The translations under genes and the position numbers were made by a program. Positions 37,698-46,078 of a stretch of 64,000 nt of DNA are shown here, piece by piece; position 1 is the first letter of the stretch, and every line of letters starts with the position of its first letter. The notes below the pieces were generated by a model. It ran no database searches and had not been told where the DNA came from. It worked only from the letters and a program-made list of their open reading frames with translations. Source of the stretch: Camelimonas lactis (GTDB taxonomy: Bacteria; Pseudomonadota; Alphaproteobacteria; Rhizobiales; Beijerinckiaceae); assembly GCF_004342915.1 (NCBI RefSeq), contig NZ_SLWL01000012.1, forward strand, positions 87,925 to 151,924, written 5' to 3'.

Positions 37698-38255
37698 TCA
37701 GGGCGCGGAGACGGCTCCATGGCCGGCAAGGCGCAAGGCGTGGGCGGCGATATCCGCCGGCCAGGCGCTGACGCGGGTTCGCAGCCCGGCGTCGTCGCCC
37801 GCGAACAGGGCGCGGATCGCTTCCTCATAGCCCGGCAAGTCGCCGGCCATGGCGTTCATGAACGCATAAGCCGCCTCGCGCCGCGCCCGCGCGTCGTCCC
37901 CGGCTCCCGCCTGCCGGCGCGCGGCGTCGACCAGCCGGCGCAGGGCGGCGGAGGCGCCGCCGGGCTGCTGCCCCAGCCAGTCCCAATGGCGCGGCAGCAG
38001 CGTCACCTCGCGCGGCTCCACCCCCAGCTTTGGCCGGCCGCGCCCGCGTTTCGGCGCGTCGCCGGCCATGTCGCCGTCACCGCGCGGGTCGATGTCCACC
38101 AGCTTTCCCGTGCTGTCGCTGAAGGTCAGCACGGTTTCCGCCGGGTTGGTCCGCCATGCCGCGCGAACCCGCGCCGCCACCTCGGGCAACGGGCCGGCGC
38201 AAAGCAGGTGGGAGCCGGCGAACGCCGTGCATGCATTCTCGCTGTCATCGGTCAT
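37698..38255 (-). CDS. DUF2239 family protein
   Basis: The 185-residue protein matches the DUF2239 pattern: FAGSHLLCAGPLPEVAARV, LTFSDSTGKLVDIDPRG, GRGRPKLGVEPREVTLLPRHWDWLGQQPGGASAALRRLVDAAR and EAAYAFMNAMAGDLPGYEEAIRALFAGD. The basic GRPKLG stretch followed by an RHH-like segment hints at nucleic-acid binding. Function is unknown. It shares a short divergent promoter region with a GIY-YIG gene. Confidence 0.85.
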   Translation of the reverse strand: MTDDSENACTAFAGSHLLCAGPLPEVAARVRAAWRTNPAETVLTFSDSTGKLVDIDPRGDGDMAGDAPKRGRGRPKLGVEPREVTLLPRHWDWLGQQPGGASAALRRLVDAARRQAGAGDDARARREAAYAFMNAMAGDLPGYEEAIRALFAGDDAGLRTRVSAWPADIAAHALRLAGHGAVSAP

Positions 38256-38260
38256 TAAAT

Positions 38261-38305
38261 TTTTACCCTGATAAAAATATTGCGATATTTATACCCGTAT
38301 AATAA
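38261..38305. promoter_or_regulatory. Two operator-like A/T palindromes between DUF2239 and GIY-YIG genes
   Basis: Within an AT-rich island lie TTTTACCCTGATAAAA (38261-38276) and TTATACCCGTATAAT (38290-38304). Both have the form TTWTA-N6-TAWAA with a shared ACCC core and are 28 bases apart. Their position in the divergent gap suggests control of both genes by one repressor. Confidence 0.45.
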
Positions 38306-38364
38306 TAGAGCGCAAGGCTGCTTTCACCCGGAGCAGGCATGATGCGGCGACAGGAGGCGGCGGC

Positions 38365-38700
38365 ATGAGCGGGCAGGACAGGAAGCAGGCGATCGACGCC
38401 TGGAAAAAACGCGACGTAGACGCCGGAATTTTCGCGGTGCGTTGCCGGGTGACCGGCGCCGCATGGATCGGCGGCTGGCCAGACGTGGATCGGGTGCGGA
38501 ACCGCATCTGGTTCACGCTCGGCCAGGGCTCCCATCCCAACCGCGCCCTGCAGGCGGCGTGGCGGGCGCATGGCGCCGACGCCTTTACATGCGAGGTGCT
38601 GGAGCGGCTGGAGCCATGCGACGGGAACTGGGCGCGCGACGCGCAGTTGAAGGAGCGCGCGGCGTTCTGGCGCGCCCAGATCGACGGCGCCCCGCTTTGA
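38365..38700 (+). CDS. GIY-YIG nuclease family protein
   Basis: The 111-residue protein resembles stand-alone GIY-YIG domain proteins of the alphaproteobacterial type: GIFAVRC in place of the first strand, AAWIGGWPDVDRVRNRIWFTL, SHPNRALQAAWRAHGADAFTCEVLE and a C-terminal KERAAFW. The classical GIY and YIG triplets are degenerate, so nuclease activity is not assured. It is divergent from the DUF2239 gene with which it may be co-regulated. Confidence 0.72.
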   Translation: MSGQDRKQAIDAWKKRDVDAGIFAVRCRVTGAAWIGGWPDVDRVRNRIWFTLGQGSHPNRALQAAWRAHGADAFTCEVLERLEPCDGNWARDAQLKERAAFWRAQIDGAPL

Positions 38701-38708
38701 GGTGAAAC

Positions 38709-38751
38709 GCATTCCAACGAAAAGTGGAACCCACTTCCGTGAAGGAAATGC
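38709..38751. repeat. Imperfect intergenic palindrome (REP-like)
   Basis: Outer arms GCATTCC/GGAAATGC and inner arms AAGTGG/CCACTT form an imperfect cruciform just after the GIY-YIG gene. The core resembles the palindrome at 49668-49700, suggesting a dispersed repeat. Confidence 0.5.
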
Positions 38752-38785
38752 ATGAATATCAAAAAGAGATGGACCTTCCGGCCGG

Positions 38786-38861
38786 CCGCATTTCACCGGA
38801 AATGCGGCGGCGCGACAGGGCGGCGCGCTCCCCGGAAGGAACGCGCCGCCCTGTCGCGCCG
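38786..38861. terminator. Two tandem perfect hairpins between convergent genes
   Basis: A nine-base-pair hairpin (38786-38794 with 38799-38807) abuts a 20-base-pair perfect hairpin (38808-38827 with 38842-38861). They lie between the ends of the GIY-YIG gene and tctA. There is no T-run, but the position fits a two-way transcription barrier; a REP-type element is the alternative. Confidence 0.6.
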
Positions 38862-38883
38862 GCGCTGGTCGTTTCCGGCCTGC

Positions 38884-40410
38884 TTATTTGACCTGCGAGA
38901 CTTCCGCCACGGCGATGGCGGCGTCCGCGGGGCCTGGCGCGCGCTTCCTGGGCACGAAGGCCAGACCCACCAACACGGCGGTGATCACCGCGAAGGTGAT
39001 GGTCAGCGGGCTGGAAACAAAGATGCCCAGATCGCCATCCGAGATCGCCAGCGCCTGGCGCACCGAGCGCTCGAAAATCACGCCCAGCACATAGGCGAGA
39101 ATGACGATGCCCAGATCATAGCCATAGCGCCGCAGGATGTAGCCGATGACGCCGAACATCACGGCCAGCAGCACGTCCATGGCGGCGCTGTTGGTGGAGT
39201 AGACGCCGATCAGGCAAACGGTGAGGATGATCGGCGCCAGCCAGGCGCGGGGCACGTCGAGGATTTTCACGAACAGCCCCACCAGCGGCAGGTTAAGGAT
39301 CAGCAGCATGACGTTGCCCACGTACATGCTGGCGATCACGCCCCAGAACAGCTCCGGCTGCCGCTCCATGATCGTCGGGCCAGGCGCGACGCCGTGGATC
39401 ATGAAAGCGCCCAGCAGCAGCGCCGTGATGGCGTTGGCTGGCACGCCCATGCACAGCAGCGGCACGAATGCCCCCGCCGTTCCCGAATTGTTGGCGGACT
39501 CCGGTCCCGCCAGCCCCTCGACCGCGCCCTTGCCGAACTGCTCGGGATGCTTCGACAGCTTCTTTTCCACCGCATAGGACAGGAAGGTGGCCAGCACCGC
39601 GCCGCCGCCGGGAATGAGGCCGACGATGAAGCCCAGCACCGTGCCGCGCGCCACCGGCCCGACCGAGCGCCGCGCTTCCTCCCGGTTCGGCATGAAGCCG
39701 AGCAGCGACGAGGGCGGCGCCAGCACCTGCATCTTTTCCTTCTTGCGCAGCACCATCGACAGCACTTCGGAGATGCCGAACAGGCCGATGGCCAGCGGCG
39801 CCAGATCGATGCCGCCGGTGAGGTGGAATATGCCGAAGGTCAGGCGCGGGGCCGCCGCCAGCGGATCGGAGCCAACGGCGCCCAGCAGCAGGCCGAAGCC
39901 GGCCATCAGCAGCGCCTTGAGCCGCGAACCGCTGGAGAAGTAGGTGACCAGCGACAGGCCGGCCAGCATCACCATGGCGTATTCCGCCGGCCCGAAGGCC
40001 AGCACCCAGCGCGACAGGGGCGGCGACAGGTAGGAAACCGCGACGACGCCGATGGTGCCGGCCACGAACGAGCCGATGGCGGCGATGCCCAGCGCCGCGC
40101 CAGCGCGGCCCTTGCGCGCCATCTCATAGCCGTCAAGGCAGGTGACGACGGATGACGCCTCGCCGGGTATCCGCATCAGCACCGAGGTGATGGTGCCGCC
40201 ATAGGCCACGCCGTAATAAATGCCCGAGAGCATGATGATCGCCGAGGTGACGTCCATCTTGTAGGTGATGGGCAGCAGCAGGGCGATGGTGGTCAGCGGA
40301 CCAAGGCCGGGCAGAATGCCGACGATGGTGCCGAGGAATACGCCGATGAAGCAGTACATCAGCGTCGCCGGCTGGAAGACGGTGGCGAAACCGCCAAGCA
40401 GACCCTCCAT
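38884..40410 (-). CDS. tctA: Tripartite tricarboxylate transporter permease, large subunit TctA
   Basis: The 508-residue protein has about 11-12 hydrophobic helices and the TctA signatures GTIVGILPGLGPLTTIALLLPITY near the N terminus and FIVGLIPGGGAVLATFLSYAVEKKLSKHPEQFG. It ends with PLTITFAVITAVLVGLAFV. With TctB and TctC it forms a sodium-driven importer of carboxylates. Its ATG overlaps the TAA of tctB by one base, showing an operon tctC-tctB-tctA. Confidence 0.95.
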   Translation of the reverse strand: MEGLLGGFATVFQPATLMYCFIGVFLGTIVGILPGLGPLTTIALLLPITYKMDVTSAIIMLSGIYYGVAYGGTITSVLMRIPGEASSVVTCLDGYEMARKGRAGAALGIAAIGSFVAGTIGVVAVSYLSPPLSRWVLAFGPAEYAMVMLAGLSLVTYFSSGSRLKALLMAGFGLLLGAVGSDPLAAAPRLTFGIFHLTGGIDLAPLAIGLFGISEVLSMVLRKKEKMQVLAPPSSLLGFMPNREEARRSVGPVARGTVLGFIVGLIPGGGAVLATFLSYAVEKKLSKHPEQFGKGAVEGLAGPESANNSGTAGAFVPLLCMGVPANAITALLLGAFMIHGVAPGPTIMERQPELFWGVIASMYVGNVMLLILNLPLVGLFVKILDVPRAWLAPIILTVCLIGVYSTNSAAMDVLLAVMFGVIGYILRRYGYDLGIVILAYVLGVIFERSVRQALAISDGDLGIFVSSPLTITFAVITAVLVGLAFVPRKRAPGPADAAIAVAEVSQVK

Positions 40411-40928
40411 TACAGCAGCCCTCCCTGACGCAGCAGGGCGCGGAAGGCCAGATCGGCCGGCCCTTCCGGCAGGCTGACCTGCAACAGCCAGCTGAACACG
40501 ATGACGCCGGCCAGCGCGATGATGGCGGCGGTGATCAGCGTCGCTCGCCAGCTTACACCTTCGGCGAACCGCATGGTGATGATGGTCACCGCCAGCGAGG
40601 TGACGATGAAGCCGGCGAGCCAGCTGCCCGCCACCAGCACGACGAGCGCCAGCAGATAGATGTGGAAAGTGCGGCGCTCCTGGGGGCCTGCCAGATCGTA
40701 GCGGGCCACCGCCTCGTCGTCGTCCGTGGCCACCGGGGCCGGGTCGCCCCTGTCCAGCGCCAGCACCAGCAGCGCCAGCGCCATGCAGATCGCCGCAATG
40801 ACCTGGGGATAAAGACCCGGGCCGGGGCCGTCAAAACCCCAGCGTGACAGTTTCGTGGCCTGCCAGAACGCCGCAGCCGCGGCGCAGAACAGGCCGAGCG
40901 CGGTCCACCGCGCTCCGGAGAAGGTCAT
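40410..40928 (-). CDS. tctB: Tripartite tricarboxylate transporter small subunit TctB
   Basis: The 172-residue protein has about four hydrophobic helices. The N-terminal KLSRWGFDGPGPGLYPQVIAAICMALALLVL segment is typical of TctB. The stop codon overlaps the tctA start by one base, and the start lies nine bases after tctC. Confidence 0.9.
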   Translation of the reverse strand: MTFSGARWTALGLFCAAAAAFWQATKLSRWGFDGPGPGLYPQVIAAICMALALLVLALDRGDPAPVATDDDEAVARYDLAGPQERRTFHIYLLALVVLVAGSWLAGFIVTSLAVTIITMRFAEGVSWRATLITAAIIALAGVIVFSWLLQVSLPEGPADLAFRALLRQGGLL

Positions 40929-40937
40929 TGTCGCGCC

Positions 40938-41903
40938 TCACCGGGTTTTCATGCCGGCTTCAGTGAGGATCTGGATGAACAGCGGCTCCATTTTCTTCAT
41001 GTGATCATAAAATTCGGCGCCGGTGCGGTAGGAGGGCGCGACGCCGAGTTTCTTCAGCTGGTCGAGAACCTCCGGGTCTTTCAGGGCGATCTCGAAGGCT
41101 TTCTCCATCCTGTCACGGACCTTCGGATCGACGCCCTTGGGGAAGGCGTAACCCATCGGGCCGAAGCTGATGTAGTCAAAACCAAGCTCGCGCAGGGTCG
41201 GAACGTCGGGATAGTCGGGCCAGCGCTCGGGCGAGGTTGAAGCCAGCAGGCGCAGATTGCCGGCGTCGATCTGCGGCTTCATTTCCGTGGCGCTCTGCAA
41301 GGTCAGGTCCACATGGCCGCCCACGGCCTGGAGCACGGATTCGGCGCCGCCGGCGAAGGTCACCCAGCGCAGGTTGGCGCCGTTCAGCTTGGCCATCTGG
41401 AACAGCGGCAGCACGTTGTTGGGGCTGGTGGAGCTGTAGGTCAGGCGCTTTTTCTTCGACTGGTCGATGATGTCCTGCACGGATTTGATCGGCGAATCCT
41501 TGCGCACGCCGACGCCGTAGCGCAGCTCGGCGGCCTGGGCGATCAGATCGAAGGATTTCCAGGCGTCAAACGGCATGTCCATCATGTGCGGCGCCGTCAG
41601 ATAGGATGACGATCCCACCAGGCCAATGGTGTAGCCGTCGGGCGCGCTGCGGGCGAGCTCCGCCGGCCCGAGCTGGCCGGCGCCGCCGGGCACCGCCTTG
41701 ATGATGACCGGCTTGCCAATGGTCTTCTCGATGCTGCGGGCGATGGCGCGCGCCGTCAGCTCGGTGGCTGATCCGGGCGGATAGTTGTTGATGAGGGTAA
41801 TTTCCTTGCGCGGCCAGTCATCTGCGGCATGGGCCGCCAGTGCGCCGAACAGGCAGGCGCCAGCGGCGGCCGCCAGCACTTTCAGAGCCGGTATCCGGAT
41901 CAT
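40938..41903 (-). CDS. tctC: Tripartite tricarboxylate transporter substrate-binding protein (Bug/TctC family)
   Basis: The 321-residue precursor has a Sec signal (residues 1 to about 26, ending AAHAAD). The Bug family pattern follows: WPRKEITLINNYPPGSATELTARAIARSIEKTIG, KAVPGGAGQLGPAELARSAPDGYTIG and the C-terminal LKKLGVAPSYRTGAEF. It delivers a carboxylate ligand to TctAB. The ligand is not predictable. The gene leads the tctCBA operon, behind an AT-rich promoter region. Confidence 0.94.
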   Translation of the reverse strand: MIRIPALKVLAAAAGACLFGALAAHAADDWPRKEITLINNYPPGSATELTARAIARSIEKTIGKPVIIKAVPGGAGQLGPAELARSAPDGYTIGLVGSSSYLTAPHMMDMPFDAWKSFDLIAQAAELRYGVGVRKDSPIKSVQDIIDQSKKKRLTYSSTSPNNVLPLFQMAKLNGANLRWVTFAGGAESVLQAVGGHVDLTLQSATEMKPQIDAGNLRLLASTSPERWPDYPDVPTLRELGFDYISFGPMGYAFPKGVDPKVRDRMEKAFEIALKDPEVLDQLKKLGVAPSYRTGAEFYDHMKKMEPLFIQILTEAGMKTR

Positions 41904-42272
41904 CGTTTCTCTCCCCGATATTTATTTGTTATTTAATATAATTTTTCGAGCGTATAGGCATGAATAAACCCCGTCAACACACAGGATTGTCAGGAATTTT
42001 CACACGCAGACAGCATGGCTGGCGAGAAGCTGCGCGCAATGCATGCGATGCTACTTCCGGCGGGCGCAGCTTGGTCATGCATGCTTCTTGCGCATGCCTG
42101 GAGTCATGGGGCGCGGGAGCGCGGCTGGCCGGAAATATTCATGCCGGAAATATTCATGGGGTGGGCGCTGTTCGCGCCCCAGGGGCTGCTGGCCATGCGG
42201 CCAGCCCCCTGGCCGCGATGCGGCGGCCTTGCGGCCGGCCCGCGCCGCCGTCCAGCCTGTCAGGGCGGCGGA
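41904..42272. other. Non-coding region upstream of tctC with a tandem duplication
   Basis: About 370 bases without a supported gene. AT-rich DNA at 41920-41950 probably holds the tctC promoter. A perfect tandem repeat of CCGGAAATATTCATG occupies 42129-42143 and 42144-42158. Confidence 0.5.
42129..42158. repeat. Perfect 15-base tandem duplication
   Basis: Two adjacent copies of CCGGAAATATTCATG, in non-coding DNA. Confidence 0.9.
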
Positions 42273-42578
42273 TCAGCGCTTCCTGACGAATTCAGCCCGC
42301 AGCACCAGGCCGCGAATACCCTCGTACCGGCAGTCGATTTCCTGGTCGTCATCGGTGAGGCGAATGCTCCTGATCACCGTGCCGCGGCGCAGGGTCTGGT
42401 TGGCCCCCTTGACCTTCAGATCCTTGATGAGGATGACGCTGTCGCCATCAGCCAGCTCATTGCCGGCGGAATCGCGCACGATACGATCGCCGGCGCCGGC
42501 GCCGGCGCGGGCCGTCGCCTCATCCGGGCTGATCCATTCGCCTGTCGCTTCATCATAAATGTATTCGTCGCCCGACAT
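42273..42578 (-). CDS. PhnA-like (YjdM) alkylphosphonate-utilisation family protein
   Basis: The 101-residue protein has an N-terminal EYIYDEATGEWISPDE and the PhnA domain: RDSAGNELADGDSVILIKDLKVKGANQTLRRGTVIRSIRLTDD. It lacks the N-terminal zinc ribbon of E. coli PhnA/YjdM. The family name reflects location near phosphonate genes; its role is unproven. The region is on the same strand as sugE. Confidence 0.85.
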   Translation of the reverse strand: MSGDEYIYDEATGEWISPDEATARAGAGAGDRIVRDSAGNELADGDSVILIKDLKVKGANQTLRRGTVIRSIRLTDDDQEIDCRYEGIRGLVLRAEFVRKR

Positions 42579-42688
42579 GGCGGCCTCCGGCTGGTTGCGC
42601 CTCTTCCTGCAGGTCGGAAGGAGGCTTCACCGGGGGCAAACCACGTTCGCGCCGTATTGTCCAATTTTCAGATGTAATATGCGCCCGC

Positions 42689-43006
42689 CTAGCCATCCGC
42701 CAGTTTCATCAGCGCCAGCCCCGAGAGCACCAGCGCCGCCGCGATCAGGCGCGTGGGCGTGACGTTTTCGCCGAGGAAGACGACGCCAGCGATGAAGGCG
42801 CCCGCCGCGCCAATGCCGGTCCACACCATATAGGCGGTTCCGAGCGGCAGCGTCCGCATGGCCCACGCCAGCAGGGCGAAGCTGGCGATCATGGCGACAA
42901 TGGTGATGATGCTGGGGACGGGCCGGCTGAAGCCATCCGAGGCTTTCATCGAAAACGCCCACACAATCTCAAGCAGTCCGGCGACAAACAGATAAACCCA
43001 GGCCAT
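42689..43006 (-). CDS. sugE: SMR-family exporter SugE/Gdx (guanidinium exporter type)
   Basis: The 105-residue, four-helix protein shows WVYLFVAGLLEIVWAFSMKAS, with the essential Glu in helix 1, then TLPLGTAYMVWTGIGAAGAFIAGVVFLGE. The LGTAYMVWTGIGAAG signature is that of SugE/Gdx, which exports guanidinium in exchange for protons, rather than EmrE. The start at 43006 has an AGGAGG site. A hairpin with an ACGG loop directly precedes that site and may be a guanidine sensor. Confidence 0.92.
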   Translation of the reverse strand: MAWVYLFVAGLLEIVWAFSMKASDGFSRPVPSIITIVAMIASFALLAWAMRTLPLGTAYMVWTGIGAAGAFIAGVVFLGENVTPTRLIAAALVLSGLALMKLADG

Positions 43007-43011
43007 TGGCC

Positions 43012-43094
43012 CCTCCTGTCAAAGGGCCGGGCCGTCCCGGACTTTTTCCCATCTTCGCCATGAACTGGCGGGCAGGGCCGGAGACGTGGCTCCG
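43012..43094 (-). promoter_or_regulatory. Candidate guanidine-II (mini-ykkC) riboswitch upstream of sugE
   Basis: On the minus strand a perfect stem CCGGG-ACGG-CCCGG (43040-43027) has the ACGR tetraloop diagnostic of mini-ykkC. It lies ten bases before the AGGAGG ribosome site of sugE. An upstream hairpin CGGAG-CCACGT-CTCCG (43094-43079) could be the first stem, but its loop is not ACGR. The gene context is exactly the known one for this riboswitch class. Confidence 0.42.
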
Positions 43095-43130
43095 CTGGTT
43101 TCAACGCGTTTGTCCAATGAACGGGCGCAG

Positions 43131-43178
43131 GTGGTCAAGCCGGCAAGTGGTCAAGCCGGCAAGTGGTCAAGCCGGCGG
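43131..43178. repeat. Three tandem copies of a 16-base unit
   Basis: Units GTGGTCAAGCCGGCAA at 43131-43146 and 43147-43162, and a third ending GG at 43163-43178. They lie in the divergent gap between sugE and the LuxR-type regulator. They may be regulator half-sites or a slippage product. Confidence 0.9.
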
Positions 43179-43290
43179 TCGAGCCGCCGCGGGGGCTTTG
43201 CCGCGCGTGGGGTTGGCGTGATGGCGTCCGGTCGTGCTAGACATGCGACAGGCGCGCCTGTCCCCGAAACCGGACAAGGACCAGGCCCGT

Positions 43291-43995
43291 ATGCCCGCGA
43301 CGACCAGTTTAAAGAGCCATTCCGTGATCGAGCAGACTACGTCACGCATTGTCATTGCCGACGATCATCCCCTGTTCCGGGGGGCGTTGCGGCAGGCGAT
43401 CGCACGGATATTGCCCCAGGCGGAGATTGTCGAGGCTGGTGATTTCGCCGCCACCACGGCGGCGATGACCGCTGGCGAGGACCCGGACGTGGTGCTGCTG
43501 GACCTGTCCATGCCAGGTGCCCAGGGCTTTTCCGGCCTACTGTATCTGCGCGCCCAGCACCCCGGCGTGCCGGTGGTGGTGGTGTCCGGCGCCGGCGACC
43601 CCGGCGTCATCCGCAAATGCATGGAGTTCGGCGCCTCCGGCTTCGTGCCGAAATCGCTGTCGGTGGACGCCATGGGCGAAGCGCTGGCGGCGGTGCTGGC
43701 TGGCGGCACATGGACGCCGCCGGACGTCGACATGTCGTCCGCGCCGGATCGCGAGGCGGCGGATCTCGCCCGTCGCCTGACCAGCCTGACGCCGCAACAG
43801 GTGCGCGTGCTGATGATGCTGTCGGAAGGTTTGCTCAACAAGCAGATCGCCTACGAGCTCAACGTCTCCGAGGCCACAATCAAGGCGCATGTTTCGGCGA
43901 TCCTGCAGAAGCTGGGCGTGGAGAGCCGCACCCAGGCGGTGATTGTCGCCGCCCGCATGGCCGCCGCCCCATGGACCGCCGGCACGCCGGCGTAG
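43291..43995 (+). CDS. LuxR/NarL-family response regulator
   Basis: The 234-residue protein has a receiver domain (IVIADDHPLFRGALRQAI; phospho-Asp in PDVVLLDLSMPGAQG; Lys in GFVPKSL) and a C-terminal LuxR helix-turn-helix (LTPQQVRVLMMLSEGLLNKQIAYELNVSEATIKAHVSAILQKLGV). It binds DNA when phosphorylated. No kinase is adjacent. The start at 43291 has AAGGA upstream. The 16-base tandem repeats lie in its upstream region. Confidence 0.94.
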   Translation: MPATTSLKSHSVIEQTTSRIVIADDHPLFRGALRQAIARILPQAEIVEAGDFAATTAAMTAGEDPDVVLLDLSMPGAQGFSGLLYLRAQHPGVPVVVVSGAGDPGVIRKCMEFGASGFVPKSLSVDAMGEALAAVLAGGTWTPPDVDMSSAPDREAADLARRLTSLTPQQVRVLMMLSEGLLNKQIAYELNVSEATIKAHVSAILQKLGVESRTQAVIVAARMAAAPWTAGTPA

Positions 43996-44045
43996 CGGGC
44001 CGGGATTGCAGGCGTACGGGGTTGAAGGCGTAAAGGAAGAAATCG

Positions 44046-44321
44046 ATGGCTGAAGGCCGTGGCGGCGTTTCGGGTTTTCTGGGCGGCTCGCCCGTATCGG
44101 TGCTGGCGCGCCTGGTGTTCCTGTCCGTGCTGGTGGGCGCGGCGATGGCGTTTCTGGATATCACGCCGGTCGGGCTCTATGAGAGCGTCGCGCGCTTCGT
44201 CCGCCGCCTGGTCGCCAACGGTTTCGCCGTGCTCGGTGACGTCGGCATGTGGTTCGTTTACGGCGCCATGGTGGTTGCGCCGGTCTGGCTGATCCTGCGC
44301 ATCCTGAATTTCCGGAAGTAA
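44046..44321 (+). CDS. Small conserved membrane protein (DUF6460-like)
   Basis: The 91-residue protein has two hydrophobic helices, about 22-40 and 66-85. The pattern SPVSVLARLVFLSVLVGAAMAFLDITP and the ending WLILRILNF resemble the DUF6460 small membrane proteins of Hyphomicrobiales, from memory. Function is unknown. AGGAAG lies upstream of the ATG. It ends before a terminator shared with pyrD. Confidence 0.75.
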   Translation: MAEGRGGVSGFLGGSPVSVLARLVFLSVLVGAAMAFLDITPVGLYESVARFVRRLVANGFAVLGDVGMWFVYGAMVVAPVWLILRILNFRK

Positions 44322-44379
44322 CGCGTCTTCGGGCGCAGGCGCCGCGTCGCTGTTTCCGGCCGCCGGCGCATTGACGATG

Positions 44380-44411
44380 AAAACCCCGCTTCCGTGACGG
44401 ATGCGGGGTTT
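44380..44411. terminator. Bidirectional terminator between the small membrane protein gene and pyrD
   Basis: Arms AAACCCCGC and GCGGGGTTT form a nine-base-pair stem. A T-rich tail follows on both strands, between two convergent genes. Confidence 0.8.
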
Positions 44412-44422
44412 GTTTTATACGG

Positions 44423-45526
44423 TCAGGCTGTTTCCCGCGCCACGTCCGCCGCGTCGGTGCCCACCTGGGCGGCCAGGGTTTCGCCGCTGCGACCAAGGCG
44501 ATCGGCGAGGCCGCGATTGATCGCCGTGGCGACATGCGGCCCCTTGTAGATCATCCCCGTATAGAGCTGCACGAGGGCGGCGCCGGCGCGGATTTTCGCA
44601 AGGGCGCTGTCGGCGCTGTCGACGCCGCCGACGCCGATCAGCGGGAAGGCGCGCTCCACCCTCAGCCAGGCGTTGGCCAGCATGCGCGTCGAGGGGCCGA
44701 GCAGCGGCATGCCGGAGAGACCGCCCTGTTCGCGCGCCACGTCGCGGTCACGCAGCGCCTCGGGGCGGGCGATGGTGGTGTTGGAAATGATCATGCCGTC
44801 GATCCCGCGCCGGCGGCAGACCGCGACAATGCCGTCCAGTTCGTCCAGCGACAGGTCCGGGGCGATCTTCAGCAGCACCGGTCGACGCGTCTTGCCCCTC
44901 GCGGCGATGGCGTCGCGCGTCTCCAGCACCCGGCCAAGCAGGTCGTCCAGCGCCGCTTCGTGCTGCAGATCGCGCAGGCCAGGCGTGTTGGGCGAGGAAA
45001 TATTGACGGTGAAATAGCTGGCGACGTCGGCGAAAGCCTGCACGCCGGCCACATAATCGGCGGCGCGGTCCGTCGCATCCTTGTTGGCGCCGATGTTGAC
45101 GCCGACGAGGCCGCGCGCCCCGGCGACGTCGCGGGCGCGGGCCAGCAGGCGGGCGCGCGCCGCCGCGTGGCCGGCATTGTTGAAGCCGAGCCGGTTGATG
45201 ACGGCGCGATCATGCGGCAGGCGAAAGATGCGCGGTTTCGGATTGCCCGGCTGCGGCTTCGGCGTGATGGTGCCGACCTCGACGAAGCCAAAGCCGTAGC
45301 CCAGCATGGCGTCGGGAACTTCAGCGTTCTTGTCGAAACCGGCGGCGAGGCCGACCGGATTGGGAAAATCCAGCCCGAAGGCGGAAACCGCGAGACGCGC
45401 GTCGTTCGGCGGCGGCGTCCGGCGCGGCATGGCCGTCAGCGCCCGGATGGTCACCCCATGCGCCGTTTCCGGGTCGAGGGTGAACATCGCCTTGCGGGCC
45501 AGCTCTTCAAACAGTCCGAACGTCAC
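44423..45526 (-). CDS. pyrD: Quinone-dependent dihydroorotate dehydrogenase
   Basis: The 367-residue class 2 enzyme oxidises dihydroorotate to orotate with quinone at the inner membrane. It has the N-terminal helix region [61 protein letters not shown], the catalytic Ser in [18 protein letters not shown] and [18 protein letters not shown]. It lies 49 bases downstream of the DUF952 gene, an arrangement common in Hyphomicrobiales. Confidence 0.97.
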   Translation of the reverse strand: MTFGLFEELARKAMFTLDPETAHGVTIRALTAMPRRTPPPNDARLAVSAFGLDFPNPVGLAAGFDKNAEVPDAMLGYGFGFVEVGTITPKPQPGNPKPRIFRLPHDRAVINRLGFNNAGHAAARARLLARARDVAGARGLVGVNIGANKDATDRAADYVAGVQAFADVASYFTVNISSPNTPGLRDLQHEAALDDLLGRVLETRDAIAARGKTRRPVLLKIAPDLSLDELDGIVAVCRRRGIDGMIISNTTIARPEALRDRDVAREQGGLSGMPLLGPSTRMLANAWLRVERAFPLIGVGGVDSADSALAKIRAGAALVQLYTGMIYKGPHVATAINRGLADRLGRSGETLAAQVGTDAADVARETA

Positions 45527-45575
45527 GTCACAACTCCGGTGTAAGGCGCTTTCCGGCCAGGCAGGGACCGGGCGG

Positions 45576-45977
45576 TCAGAATTCGTTCAACTCAGGCAGA
45601 ACCGGAACGGTTTCCGATCCCTGTTGATTGGCGGCGCTCCGGCGCGCGCTCGCCGTGTCATTGGTCAAAAGCCACACCCGGCGCACGGCGGCGACGGGCA
45701 GGGGGCCGTAGAGATGCGGAAACAGTGCGCCGCCCCGGCTCGGCTCATAGCGCAGACCCGCGCCCAGCGCAGCTGTTTCCACCTCCAGCAACGCCAGGTT
45801 CTGTTGCCCGCGAAAGTGCAGGCGGGCGGTTTCATGAACCTGCGCCGCCGTTGACAGGTGGATATAGCCGTCGGCCAGATCAATGGCGGCGCCGGTGAAA
45901 GCGCCCGTCGCCTGCGCGGCTTCCCAGTCGCCGCGCGGACAGATCTTGTACACATAAGCGGGTTGTGAGGCGGTCAT
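45576..45977 (-). CDS. DUF952 domain protein
   Basis: The 133-residue protein matches DUF952: [47 protein letters not shown], then [40 protein letters not shown]. The fold is related to ADP-ribosyl-type or glutathione transferase-linked domains, but function is unknown. The start at 45977 has GGAGA upstream. It forms a probable operon with pyrD. Confidence 0.9.
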   Translation of the reverse strand: MTASQPAYVYKICPRGDWEAAQATGAFTGAAIDLADGYIHLSTAAQVHETARLHFRGQQNLALLEVETAALGAGLRYEPSRGGALFPHLYGPLPVAAVRRVWLLTNDTASARRSAANQQGSETVPVLPELNEF

Positions 45978-46078
45978 GACGGTTTCTCCGGGTGAGGGCG
46001 CCCCGAATCGCAGGCGGGTGACGCGCGCATACGCCCATGGTATGCGCCTGTGAAGGGCCGCGCGCGCGGCGATACCTG

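Noticed and set aside
38752..40155. 467-residue His/Gln-rich open frame opposite tctA
   Set aside because: The His/Gln richness is a by-product of antisense to membrane-helix codons, not a real protein.
42129..42158. Start of a CRISPR-like array
   Set aside because: Only two directly abutting copies with no spacers; a simple tandem duplication.
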